DNA from: an uncultured Prevotellaceae bacterium | Lineage (GTDB): Bacteria > Bacteroidota > Bacteroidia > Bacteroidales > Bacteroidaceae | Reading direction: 5' to 3' | Length of the DNA: 14,214 nt | NCBI GenBank assembly: GCA_900315105.1 | Contig: OMXX01000096.1 | Span: forward strand, 1-14,214 | In this document: piece after piece, positions 5,533 through 12,894 of the stretch | Position numbering within the stretch: position 1 is the stretch's first letter | How the letters are laid out: each line of letters starts with the position of its first letter | Made by a program: the position numbers and the translations under genes | The notes under the pieces: model-generated | Told to the model about the DNA's origin: nothing | The model's input: the letters and a program-made list of their open reading frames with translations, nothing else | Database searches by the model: none

Positions 5533-6826
5533 TAAAAAATTCTTCAAACGCCTTAATGCAATATTCCTGATCAATGGCTGCACCTGTCTCGCGTACGCTG
5601 TGCATGCCGAGGATAGGGTTGCCCATATCCACGCCTTTCAAAGGAAGTGAGGAAGCGAGAATGTTGCCGAGGGTACTGCCACCTGCTATGTCGCTATGGT
5701 TAACGAACCTCTGGTAAGGAACGCCAGCCTTTTCGCAGATGCCTGCAAAGATAGCGGCAGAAACAGCATCAGAAGCGTATTTCTGAGCAGCATTGAACTT
5801 TATTACAGGACCGCCACCGAGCATAGGATGGTTGGTGGGGTCGTATTTCTCTGGATAGTTAGGATGCCATGCGTGGGCATTGTCCGCACTTATCATAAAT
5901 GCCTTCTCGATGGCTCTGTGATAGTCGTCGATAGTCTCGCCTTGCGCAAGGACAATGCGCTGGATGATAGAGGCAAGGAATGGGGAGCCTGCTCCCTGCT
6001 TTGTCTGTGAACCAGTCTCCTCGTTGTCGAAGATTCCAAGAACCTTTGTCGTCTCAGGGATGGTCTCTGTATCAGCGAGTAAGGCAGAAAGACCGGCATG
6101 AACCATACTGAGGTCGTCAATCCTTCCGGCAGATATGAATTCATTATGAGCACCCACATGACAGGCAGGTGTGGTGTCGTATAGGTAGAGGTCGAAATCG
6201 AGGATGTCTGTACTTTTTATTCCAAGTTCCTCTGTGATGATATTGATAAGGAGATTGCCCCTTTCGAGTTCGCTGCTTACGATACCGAGAATAGGCAACA
6301 TATCCTTCTGCTTGCTGAGAGCCACACCATCATTAACCTGACGGTTGAAGTGGATTGCAAGATTAGGGATGATGAGTATAGGGCGCTTGATGCAGATGAG
6401 CTTTGTATCAGGATTCATCACATCATTGCTCCTTACGATAACCCTTCCCGCGATGCTCAACGGACGGTCGAACCAAGTGCTGAGAATCGCTCCGCCATAT
6501 ACCTCGGTATTGAGCTTCGTGATACAGCCTTCGCATGTCATTTCCGCATTAGGCTTGATACGGAAGGTGGGGGAGTCGGAATGGGCACAGATGATGTGGA
6601 AACCGCCCTCGCCGAGAGATTTCCTACCAATGTGGAATGCGTAGATGGAAGAGTCGTTCTTGGTGACATAAATCTTATCACCGGCCTTAATTCCGGTGAT
6701 TCTGTCTTCCGCGTTTATGCGCTTATATCCTTTTGCCTCAAGTCGTTTCGCCGTTTCCTTGACGGCAAGGAAATTAACGGGAGAGGCATTGAGAAAATCT
6801 AATAAATCCTTTGAATAGTTGTTCAT
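5525..6826 (-). CDS. M18 family zinc aminopeptidase
   Basis: 433 residues, the usual length for bacterial M18 (aspartyl aminopeptidase-like, ApeB-type) enzymes. It removes N-terminal residues, often acidic ones, from peptides in the cytoplasm; there is no signal peptide. The co-catalytic metal site is complete: H82 in AHSDSP, the bridging aspartate in GRIDDLS (D236/D237), E269-E270 in DNEETGS (general base plus ligand), D315 in SADNAH and H409 in MHSVRE. The sequence NHSDIAGGSTLG (376-387) is also typical. It is expressed from a consensus minus-strand promoter (6913-6943), giving an untranslated leader of roughly 80 bases that contains tandem repeats and a hairpin. It ends within the right 36-bp repeat (5497-5532). 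Confidence 0.93.
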   Translation of the reverse strand: MNNYSKDLLDFLNASPVNFLAVKETAKRLEAKGYKRINAEDRITGIKAGDKIYVTKNDSSIYAFHIGRKSLGEGGFHIICAHSDSPTFRIKPNAEMTCEGCITKLNTEVYGGAILSTWFDRPLSIAGRVIVRSNDVMNPDTKLICIKRPILIIPNLAIHFNRQVNDGVALSKQKDMLPILGIVSSELERGNLLINIITEELGIKSTDILDFDLYLYDTTPACHVGAHNEFISAGRIDDLSMVHAGLSALLADTETIPETTKVLGIFDNEETGSQTKQGAGSPFLASIIQRIVLAQGETIDDYHRAIEKAFMISADNAHAWHPNYPEKYDPTNHPMLGGGPVIKFNAAQKYASDAVSAAIFAGICEKAGVPYQRFVNHSDIAGGSTLGNILASSLPLKGVDMGNPILGMHSVRETGAAIDQEYCIKAFEEFFKA

Positions 6827-6836
6827 TTGGGGTTTT

Positions 6837-6899
6837 GTGATTAGTGCTTAGAGTTTAGTGATTAGTGTTCAGGGCTTAGTGATAGCTGACACCTATCAC
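6837..6899. repeat. 21-bp tandem repeat plus hairpin in the aminopeptidase leader
   Basis: GTGATTAGTGCTTAGAGTTTA (6837-6857) is followed directly by a second copy with four changes (6858-6878) and by the start of a third, which forms a palindrome: GTGATAG (6879-6885), loop CTGACAC, CTATCAC (6893-6899). All of this lies between the minus-strand promoter and the M18 start codon, so it is probably transcribed as 5' leader. Confidence 0.7.
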
Positions 6900-6912
6900 C
6901 CAATTGTAAGTG

Positions 6913-6943
6913 CAAAGGTAACAATTTCTACGAAAATGGCAAA
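6913..6943 (-). promoter_or_regulatory. Promoter for the M18 aminopeptidase
   Basis: On the minus strand, TTTG (plus 6940-6943), a 19-base spacer and TACCTTTG (plus 6913-6920): a full match to the Bacteroidetes consensus. It is divergent from, and next to, the promoter of the Lrp-type gene. Confidence 0.75.
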
Positions 6944-6959
6944 GAAAACTAACAAAATC

Positions 6960-6991
6960 TTTGGTGGTTTGGGATTTTTGCTTTAATTTTG
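6960..6991 (+). promoter_or_regulatory. Promoter for the Lrp-thyA-folA operon
   Basis: TTTG at 6960-6963, 20-base spacer, TAATTTTG at 6984-6991. Transcription would begin near 6997, less than 20 bases before the ATG at 7015, leaving little leader. It lies about 17 bases from the divergent M18 promoter, so a regulator bound here could affect both. Confidence 0.75.
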
Positions 6992-7014
6992 CAAGCAATA
7001 AACATAATTGAACC

Positions 7015-7500
7015 ATGGCTCATAGATTAGACGCATTAGATAGAAAAATCCTTGAACTCGTCATTGCTGATGCACGAGTTCCGTTTCTTGAGGTGGCTCG
7101 CGCATGTAATGTCAGTGGAGCTGCGATTCATCAGCGCATACAGAAACTTACTACTCTCGGCATCCTGAAGGGAAGCCAGTTTAATATCGACCCAGAGAAG
7201 ATAGGCTACGAGACTTGTGCCTATATCGGTTTGTTCCTCAAGGACCCTGAGAGGTTTGACGAGGTTGTAGAGGAACTCCGTAAGATTCCTGAGGTTGTGG
7301 AATGTCATTACACAACAGGCGGTTTTGATATGTTTATCAAGATATATGCGTATAACAACCACCACCTTCTCAATGTGATTCACGATAAGCTTCAGCCTCT
7401 GGGACTGTCTCGTAGTGAGACTATCATTTCCTTCAACGAGGCTATTCATCGTCCAATCTCAATCATTGAACCAGAAGATGACGGGGAGGAAGAAGAATAA
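7015..7500 (+). CDS. Lrp/AsnC family transcriptional regulator
   Basis: 161 residues, normal for the family. Residues about 5-55 form the winged helix-turn-helix (LDALDRKILELV, then SGAAIHQRIQKLTTLGIL as recognition region). Residues about 65-140 form the RAM/ligand-sensing domain (YIGLFLKDPERF, HYTTGGFDMFIKI), which also drives oligomerisation. The C-terminus is an acidic tail ending EPEDDGEEEE. Such proteins bind DNA in response to amino acids or act autogenously. The gene is first in the operon: its stop (7498-7500) directly abuts the thyA start, implying translational coupling. Whether it regulates thyA-folA, itself, or the divergent aminopeptidase cannot be read from sequence. A peptide-degrading enzyme next to an amino-acid-sensing regulator is suggestive. 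Confidence 0.92.
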   Translation: MAHRLDALDRKILELVIADARVPFLEVARACNVSGAAIHQRIQKLTTLGILKGSQFNIDPEKIGYETCAYIGLFLKDPERFDEVVEELRKIPEVVECHYTTGGFDMFIKIYAYNNHHLLNVIHDKLQPLGLSRSETIISFNEAIHRPISIIEPEDDGEEEE

Positions 7501-8307
7501 ATGAAACAGTATCTTGATTTGCTTGACAGAATCCTGAAGGATGGAACTGTGAAGACTGACCGTACAGGTACAGGAACAAAGAGCGTGTTTGGGCATCAGA
7601 TGCGCTTCAATATGGCTGATGGCTTTCCTTTGCTCACAACAAAGAAACTGCATCTGAAATCTATCATTTATGAGCTTCTGTGGTTCTTGAATGGAGATAC
7701 CAATGTGAAGTATCTTCAGGAGCATGGTGTGCGTATATGGAATGAGTGGGCAGATGAGAATGGAGAGCTCGGCCCTGTCTATGGAAAGCAATGGCGTGCC
7801 TTTGAGACATTGGATAAGGATGGTAATCGTGTAGTGGTTGACCAGATAAAGGATGTTCTCAATCAGATAAAGACGAATCCTGATAGTCGCAGAATGATTG
7901 TATGTGCCTGGCATCCAGGACAGACCGATTATATGGCTCTGCCTCCTTGCCATACTATGTTCCAGTTCTATGTGGCTGACGGCAAGCTCTCGCTCCAGCT
8001 CTACCAGCGTTCGGCTGATACTTTCCTCGGAGTTCCTTTCAACATAGCAAGCTATGCCCTTCTGCTTCAGATGATGGCGCAGGTAACAGGACTTAAATGT
8101 GGCGAATTTATCCACACAACAGGCGATACACATCTCTATCTCAACCATATAGAGCAGGCTCAGTTGCAGTTGACACGTACCCCTCGTCCGTTGCCTAAGA
8201 TGATGATAAATCCTGATGTAAAGGATTTGTTCTCTTTCAAATATGAGGATTTCGAACTTGTGGATTATGATCCATGGCCACATATCAAAGCGGAGGTAAG
8301 CGTATGA
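7501..8307 (+). CDS. thyA: Thymidylate synthase
   Basis: 268 residues. It methylates dUMP to dTMP using 5,10-methylene-tetrahydrofolate and releases dihydrofolate, in the cytoplasm. All key residues are visible: R21 in the phosphate loop, R130-R131, catalytic C150 in ALPPCH, R170-S171-D173 in QRSADTF, N181, and H211/Y213 in [10 protein letters not shown]. Numbering runs four ahead of the 264-residue E. coli enzyme because of a small insertion around residues 100-112 (ETLDKDGNR). The start codon immediately follows the regulator's stop, and the stop overlaps the folA start by 4 bases (ATGA), so the three genes are one translationally coupled unit. The C-terminal KAEVSV has the expected valine-rich end, extended by a residue or two relative to the classical AV terminus. 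Confidence 0.97.
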   Translation: MKQYLDLLDRILKDGTVKTDRTGTGTKSVFGHQMRFNMADGFPLLTTKKLHLKSIIYELLWFLNGDTNVKYLQEHGVRIWNEWADENGELGPVYGKQWRAFETLDKDGNRVVVDQIKDVLNQIKTNPDSRRMIVCAWHPGQTDYMALPPCHTMFQFYVADGKLSLQLYQRSADTFLGVPFNIASYALLLQMMAQVTGLKCGEFIHTTGDTHLYLNHIEQAQLQLTRTPRPLPKMMINPDVKDLFSFKYEDFELVDYDPWPHIKAEVSV

Positions 8308-8780
8308 TAAATGTAATTGCTGCCGTTGCAAGGAATCGTGCCATAGGTAATGGGAACAAGCTTATCTACTGGCTTCCTAATGACCTGAAGCGTTTCAAGG
8401 CTCTTACCACGGGCCATACAATCATAATGGGAAGAAATACCTTCGACTCTCTTCCGAAGGGCGCTCTTCCTAACCGTAGGAATGTGGTTCTCTCACGCTC
8501 GGTTAAGGAATTGCCCGGATGTGATGTCTATCCGTCGCTTGATGAGGCTCTTGCCCATTGTGCTCCCGATGAGGAGGTGTATATCATAGGAGGGGCTTCG
8601 GTTTATGAGCAATGTATGGACAAGGCTGATCGCCTTTGCCTTACCGAGGTAGATGATATCCCATCTTCTGCCGATGCTTTCTTCCCTGACTATTCAGGCT
8701 GGAAAGAAGAAACTCGTGAAGATCACGAAACTGACGAGAAGCACGCTTATAGGTATTCCTTTGTGGATTATGTGAGATAA
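8304..8780 (+). CDS. folA: Dihydrofolate reductase
   Basis: 158 residues from the ATG at 8304, which overlaps the thyA stop (ATGA); a longer in-frame start at 8274 lies inside thyA and is rejected. It reduces dihydrofolate to tetrahydrofolate with NADPH, regenerating the cofactor that ThyA consumes. Visible features: [15 protein letters not shown] (1-15), catalytic D27 in [19 protein letters not shown] for NADPH binding (42-51), [10 protein letters not shown] (92-101) and T114 in LTEV. The loop before D27 reads [10 protein letters not shown], so the common Pro21-Trp22 of the E. coli enzyme aligns with Ile-Tyr. This changes the Met20-loop/folate contact and could affect antifolate affinity. 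It is the last gene of the tight operon. Confidence 0.96.
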   Translation: MINVIAAVARNRAIGNGNKLIYWLPNDLKRFKALTTGHTIIMGRNTFDSLPKGALPNRRNVVLSRSVKELPGCDVYPSLDEALAHCAPDEEVYIIGGASVYEQCMDKADRLCLTEVDDIPSSADAFFPDYSGWKEETREDHETDEKHAYRYSFVDYVR

Positions 8781-8825
8781 GAGTAAAAATCGATACTAAG
8801 ACTATGCAACTAAAACCAAATTAAT

Positions 8826-10235
8826 ATGAAGAAAATATACCTAACGATTATCGCACTAATAGCGACTCTTGCTATTAGTGCACAGGTAGAAGAATTTCAA
8901 ATGGAATATGTAGACCTCGGCCTTCCAAGTGGAACGCTTTGGGCTACATGTAATGTTGGAGCTAAATCTCCTGAACAAATAGGAACCTTCTATGCATGGG
9001 GAGAGACTGAGCCAAAAGACGACTATGAATTGGGCAACTACAAGTGGATGACAAAAGCCCCGGCATCAGAATTCCAGTATGAGAAGTACACATATGCTGA
9101 TGGCCAGACATCTGCATCTTGGTATAATGGAAACTCATTCATTGGAGACGGCAAAACAGAACTCGAAATTGAGGATGATGCCGCTACTGCCAACTGGGGA
9201 CGTGGCTGGTGTGCGCCAAGCCATGAACAAATACGAGAACTTACACATCCTTTATGTACAACCAGCGAATTAACAACCCTGAATGGTGTGAAGGGTTGGA
9301 AGATAACCAGCAAATCGAACGGGAAATCCATTTTTATTCCTGCCAATCGTTCGCTTAGTCCAGATGAAGAACAGCCATATGGTTTCTACTGGTCTCGTTC
9401 GCTAAATACAGAGAACTCTACTCTGGCATGGTATATGTTCTTTAATGATGCGAGCATCGGTGCTTGGAACGAAGGCATTCGTTATGAAGGGTTTTGCGTA
9501 CGCCCTGTCCGTACGTACACACTCCGTCCGATAGAAGCTATTGATCTCGGTCTTCCAAGCGGAACACTTTGGGCAAACTGTAATATAGGCGCAAATGCAC
9601 CAGAGGAATATGGAGACTACTTTGCGTGGGGTGAGACAAAGCCGAAGAGTACATTCAATTGGGCTAATTACAAGTGGTGTGATTCAGAAAAAGCCAAATT
9701 AGAATTGACAAAGTATTGTAACAATGAACGTTATGGTACGGTTGACAATAAAACAGAACTTGACCCAGAGGACGATGCTGCTATTGTCAACTGGGGGGGT
9801 AATTGGAGTATGCCATCATTAGAACAAATGAAGGAGTTGTTTAATTCTGAATATACCACCCAAGAGTGGGTAACACAGAATGGTGTTTATGGTAATCTTA
9901 TAACAAGTAAGATAAATGGCAATTCTATCTTCTTGCCGACTAGAGACTGGCGTTCTGGAGATATCTATTCTTATTTCTGGTCTCGTTCGCTCGACACGAA
10001 TAACTCGGAAAAAGCTTGCGCCCTCTATTCATTCTGGGGAGTTGTCAATAGTGATAATCATCCACGCTATTGTGGGTTTAATGTTCGCCCAGTCTGTCCA
10101 AAAACTACAACATCCATAAATGGCGTAGCTGATAATCAAAAGGCGACAAAGAGCAGAAAATACATTTCAGACGGCAATCTTGTTGTCGAAAAAGATGGCA
10201 AGCAGTATAACGTCAACGGAACAAAGGTAAAATAA
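8826..10235 (+). CDS. Secreted protein with two Fibrobacter-type paralogous domains
   Basis: 469 residues. A signal peptide covers residues 1-19 (MKKIYLTIIALIATLAISA). Two homologous domains follow, about 27-230 and 237-426, each opening DLGLPSGTLWA-C-(V/I)GA, continuing YAWGET or FAWGET, a DDAA-NWG-W-PS segment, SKSNGKSIF/SKINGNSIF, YWSRSL/FWSRSL and ending CVRPV or VRPVCP. This is the pattern of the Fibrobacter succinogenes major paralogous domain (TIGR02145), common in secreted Bacteroidetes proteins; its biochemical role is not known to me. The final 28 residues (KYISDGNLVVEKDGKQYNV onward) resemble a short C-terminal tail seen on Bacteroidales surface proteins, possibly a sorting or anchoring signal. 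The gene is 45 bases after folA without a clear promoter, so it may be partly transcribed by read-through. A perfect 11-bp hairpin lies within its signal-peptide codons. Confidence 0.85.
   Translation: MKKIYLTIIALIATLAISAQVEEFQMEYVDLGLPSGTLWATCNVGAKSPEQIGTFYAWGETEPKDDYELGNYKWMTKAPASEFQYEKYTYADGQTSASWYNGNSFIGDGKTELEIEDDAATANWGRGWCAPSHEQIRELTHPLCTTSELTTLNGVKGWKITSKSNGKSIFIPANRSLSPDEEQPYGFYWSRSLNTENSTLAWYMFFNDASIGAWNEGIRYEGFCVRPVRTYTLRPIEAIDLGLPSGTLWANCNIGANAPEEYGDYFAWGETKPKSTFNWANYKWCDSEKAKLELTKYCNNERYGTVDNKTELDPEDDAAIVNWGGNWSMPSLEQMKELFNSEYTTQEWVTQNGVYGNLITSKINGNSIFLPTRDWRSGDIYSYFWSRSLDTNNSEKACALYSFWGVVNSDNHPRYCGFNVRPVCPKTTTSINGVADNQKATKSRKYISDGNLVVEKDGKQYNVNGTKVK
8853..8881 (+). promoter_or_regulatory. 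11-bp RNA hairpin in the signal-peptide codons
   Basis: GCACTAATAGC (8853-8863) and GCTATTAGTGC (8871-8881) are perfectly complementary around GACTCTT. It begins 28 bases after the ATG at 8826. A stem this strong so early in a coding region could slow or gate translation or protect the mRNA. A regulatory role is inference; the hairpin itself is directly visible. Confidence 0.5.
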
Positions 10236-10250
10236 ATAATCTCCATTGTT

Positions 10251-10325
10251 GGTCCATCGTTTCTCCATCAGTACTCCATCGAAACGATGGACCATCGATG
10301 GAGTATCGATGGAGTATCGATGGAG
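10251..10325. repeat. Inverted and tandem repeats between convergent genes
   Basis: A 13-bp perfect stem (10251-10263 with 10281-10293, GGTCCATCGTTTC) has a 17-base loop. It is followed by an 11-base unit TATCGATGGAG repeated, with the whole tract 10293-10325 built of CGATGGAG units. The loop's CTCCATC-type sequence can also pair with the tandem units, giving alternative folds. It probably ends both convergent transcripts, although no T-run is obvious. Confidence 0.6.
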
Positions 10326-10336
10326 GATCTGCGAAC

Positions 10337-11353
10337 TTATTGCCTTTTTCCTTTCTTGTAAAGTTGGTAGGAATTTACAAGGTTGTGCCAGATGCTATAG
10401 AATCCACCTACAACGGAAGTGACAGGATTGAGGAATACAAGTCCCATCCAGATGATGAAGACGGTATTTTTCTGACCGAAAGCCTGACCTGCTGTTATGG
10501 CAGAACGCTCTATTGGATCAATATATTCTCCCTTGTTCTTACATTCTGACTGAGGCTTGGTTGGTTGTTGCCAACGCTTTCCGATAGCCCTTCCGAGAGA
10601 GAATTGTATTATGCAGCATACGGCACTTATGGCTGCAAGTCCGAGGAGGATGCTTAGTGCTATGTCACTTTCAACGATTGTCCTGACCGTAACGGTGATA
10701 GCTAATGCCAAGGCAACAAGCCATAGGTAGAAAGCGAGATCCTTTATCTGGAGCATCTTGTCCTTGAGCTTTGGCGCATAGTGCCTTACGATAAGAGCAA
10801 CGAACAGAGGGCAAAGCAAAAGAGGGAACACCTTACCCATAATCATGAAGAACTCGGTGAGGAAATCAAGACCTGAGTGTGGTTCTACGAGAGTTAGAAA
10901 GCCCGGTGCGAGGGCAGATACGAGAAGATTACAGAGAACAATATATGTCACGTCTCCGCTGAGAGAACCGCCTAATTTCTGTACGATAACGGCTGAGGCT
11001 GTGGCAGTTGGGCAGATGAAGCATAGCATAGCCCCTTCCCATAGAATCTTTTCGTTGACAGTTTGAGGGAAATATAAAGCGGCGAGAGAGCATAGCACAA
11101 AGAGACTTCCTTGCGTAAGGAGAAGAATACCATGCCAGCGATGTGGTTTCAGATTCTTTGGCTCAACTTTCAGAAACGAGAGGAAAAGCATACTGAAGAT
11201 GAGGGCTGGTTGGAAAATATGTGAGATGGTGTAATAGAAATCGCTTTCGTTGTCTTGTGGAACTATTGCCCCAAAGACGTAATAAAGTAGAACCCCGATG
11301 AGCATTGCTATGGGGAGTTTCCAAGTCCTTATGAATGTGAAAATTTTGTTCAT
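10337..11353 (-). CDS. BASS family transporter (bile acid:sodium symporter-like)
   Basis: 338 residues, an inner-membrane protein with about nine or ten hydrophobic helices (for example residues 13-31, 42-61, 75-95, 103-125, 134-155, 168-188, 204-226, 230-252 and 295-315). The segment CPTATASAVIVQKLGGSLSG (114-133) and the following LCNLLVSALAP are characteristic of the bile acid/sodium symporter superfamily, where such a broken helix contributes to sodium and substrate binding. The late AGQAFGQKNTVF and FLNPVTSVVGGFYSIWHNL also fit. Members carry bile acids, pantoate, keto acids or other organic anions; the substrate here cannot be read. It is transcribed alone, convergent with the two-domain secreted protein and divergent from exbB. 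The minus-strand TAATTTTG at 11372-11379 is a plausible -7 element. Confidence 0.85.
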   Translation of the reverse strand: MNKIFTFIRTWKLPIAMLIGVLLYYVFGAIVPQDNESDFYYTISHIFQPALIFSMLFLSFLKVEPKNLKPHRWHGILLLTQGSLFVLCSLAALYFPQTVNEKILWEGAMLCFICPTATASAVIVQKLGGSLSGDVTYIVLCNLLVSALAPGFLTLVEPHSGLDFLTEFFMIMGKVFPLLLCPLFVALIVRHYAPKLKDKMLQIKDLAFYLWLVALALAITVTVRTIVESDIALSILLGLAAISAVCCIIQFSLGRAIGKRWQQPTKPQSECKNKGEYIDPIERSAITAGQAFGQKNTVFIIWMGLVFLNPVTSVVGGFYSIWHNLVNSYQLYKKGKRQ

Positions 11354-11371
11354 TATCTTCTTTTGGTGTGC

Positions 11372-11379
11372 AAAATTAG
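11372..11379 (-). promoter_or_regulatory. Possible -7 element of the BASS transporter gene
   Basis: Reads TAATTTTG on the minus strand, matching TAnnTTTG, about 19 bases before the start codon. No good TTTG is present 19-21 bases upstream, so this is a partial match. Confidence 0.4.
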
Positions 11380-11450
11380 TAAAAATATTGCATTTGTGGC
11401 GATTATTTACGTTTTATTTACCTTTTATGTTGTTTTTCTTGCTTATAAGG

Positions 11451-11482
11451 TTTGGTCTATTGAGAATAAATCCGTACTTTTG
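11451..11482 (+). promoter_or_regulatory. Promoter of the exbB-exbD operon
   Basis: TTTG at 11451-11454, 20-base spacer, TACTTTTG at 11475-11482. A start near 11488 would leave only about 4 bases before the ATG at 11493 or about 13 before the ATG at 11502, so the mRNA is nearly leaderless. Confidence 0.75.
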
Positions 11483-11501
11483 CATCCGAAAAATGATTAA
11501 G

Positions 11502-12383
11502 ATGAAAAATATAAAAACATATATCTGTGCCGTCTCTATGTTGATGGCGCTGTCATGTGGTGATGCTCTTGCTCAGCAAAAGGGTGAGGCAGATACTATT
11601 GCAAAGGTTGAGACGAAGGCTGATACTGCCGTTTCTGGAGATGGAACAGTCAAGGGAATGGAAATTGATGATGCCTTGTTGAGTGATGCGGAGGAATCTG
11701 TCTTGGACTCTGCTCTCGTTGCAGATGCCAATGCCGGGGCATATACTCAGTTGAAGAAGAAATTCATAGAGGGCGGTGCCGGCTTTATGTCGCTTGTGGC
11801 GCTTGCCCTTGTTCTCGGACTTGCCATCTGCATAGAGCGTATAATCTATCTCTCAATGTCGGAGATTGATGCAAAGAAATTCATGGCAGAGCTAGAGAAA
11901 AAACTCAATGAAGAGGGTGTTGAGGCTGCTAAGTCGCTTTGCCGTGATACTCGCGGACCTGTTGCGAGCATCTGCTATCAGGGACTTCTCCGTATTCGTG
12001 AGACAAAGGCGGCGATAGAACGTAGCGTTGAGTCTTATGCTCAGGTGCAGATTGGAAATATGGAAAAGGGCTGTTCTTGGATTACCCTTCTCATAGCTAT
12101 GGCTCCTTCACTTGGTTTCCTCGGAACTGTGATAGGTATGGTTATGGCATTCGACAGGATCCAGATGGCAGGTGATATTCGTCCAGATGTGGTGGCGTCT
12201 GGTATGAAGGTGGCACTTATCACCACAATCTTCGGTATCATCACGGCTCTTATCCTTCAGTTGTTCTATAACTATGTGCTCTCAAAGATTGATCATCTTA
12301 CGGCACAGATGGAAGAGTCTGCCATTACTCTCATGGATATCCTCACTTCATTGGATGAAGAAAAATCGAAGGTAGATGAATAG
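11502..12383 (+). CDS. exbB: ExbB/TolQ/MotA-type proton channel protein
   Basis: 293 residues from the ATG at 11502, chosen because it opens a clear signal-like segment (MKNIKTYICAVSMLMALSCG, then ALA before QQ); the in-frame ATG at 11493 is equally possible. The open frame reaches back to 11298, but that part lies upstream of the promoter. After a periplasmic acidic region (about 25-90) come a helix at 95-117 (GFMSLVALALVLGLAICIE), a cytoplasmic domain 118-190 and two helices at 191-215 and 235-260. APSLGFLGTVIGMVMAFDRI (201-220) is the conserved MotA/TolQ/ExbB core that forms the proton path. It should assemble with the downstream ExbD proteins to energise TonB-dependent outer-membrane transport. 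It overlaps the next gene by 8 bases. Confidence 0.9.
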   Translation: MKNIKTYICAVSMLMALSCGDALAQQKGEADTIAKVETKADTAVSGDGTVKGMEIDDALLSDAEESVLDSALVADANAGAYTQLKKKFIEGGAGFMSLVALALVLGLAICIERIIYLSMSEIDAKKFMAELEKKLNEEGVEAAKSLCRDTRGPVASICYQGLLRIRETKAAIERSVESYAQVQIGNMEKGCSWITLLIAMAPSLGFLGTVIGMVMAFDRIQMAGDIRPDVVASGMKVALITTIFGIITALILQLFYNYVLSKIDHLTAQMEESAITLMDILTSLDEEKSKVDE

Positions 12384-12894
12384 GCTGTCTCTAAACATAG
12401 GGAAGTTGTCGGACGTAAGGAAGTGGTCTTCTGAACGTATCTCGCATGTGGTGCTGTATTCGCTTACGGCAATCATTGCCCTTGTGTTCCTGCTTTTCTA
12501 TTTCGTAGGATACGATATGCCGGCCATGTGGGATGAACGTTATATCTCACCTCTCCTCACAGATCTCGTTATGGGACTTATGTTCCTTCTTCTCGTTGGG
12601 GCTTTTGTCGTGGCTTGTTTGGCTAAATGGCATTCTGTTCGCAAGAACCAAGCTCCGGCTATAGTGAATGGTATTCATGGAAAGCGAATAACGCTTGGCG
12701 TAACCATCGGGACTATTGTCCTGTTGGCATTTCTTTTTGCTTTGCCTTCTTCAAGCATCTATGTAAATGGTGAGTTGTTTGAAGAGAAGGTATGGCTGCG
12801 TGCTGCCAACATGTTTGTTGTAGCGAGTATCCTCCTTATTATAATAGGTATAGGCGCAATTTTGTTCGGAATCATCAGAAATCGCAGGAAATGA
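12376..12894 (+). CDS. Four-helix membrane protein in the exb operon
   Basis: 172 residues, not assigned to a named family. Four hydrophobic helices are evident: about 25-45 (VVLYSLTAIIALVFLLFYFV), 61-85 (LLTDLVMGLMFLLLVGAFVV), 105-125 (ITLGVTIGTIVLLAFLFALP) and 144-168 (MFVVASILLIIIGIGAILFG). It ends in a basic RNRRK. A loop with SSSIYVNGELFEEKVW lies between helices three and four. It starts inside the exbB stop region (8-base overlap) and ends with a 4-base overlap (ATGA) with the first exbD, so it is translationally coupled to both. This placement suggests an accessory subunit or assembly factor of the ExbBD complex. That role is inference from context only. Confidence 0.8.
   Translation: MNRLSLNIGKLSDVRKWSSERISHVVLYSLTAIIALVFLLFYFVGYDMPAMWDERYISPLLTDLVMGLMFLLLVGAFVVACLAKWHSVRKNQAPAIVNGIHGKRITLGVTIGTIVLLAFLFALPSSSIYVNGELFEEKVWLRAANMFVVASILLIIIGIGAILFGIIRNRRK

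Noticed and set aside
6837..6878. CRISPR-like repeats
   Set aside because: Only two full copies of a 21-mer directly in tandem, with no spacers and no cas genes.
7459..8331. 290-codon minus-strand frame opposite thyA
   Set aside because: Antisense shadow of a fully conserved thymidylate synthase, with no recognisable domain.
11298..11501. N-terminal extension of ExbB
   Set aside because: Most of it lies upstream of the promoter at 11451-11482 and overlaps the divergent transporter gene and its start region.
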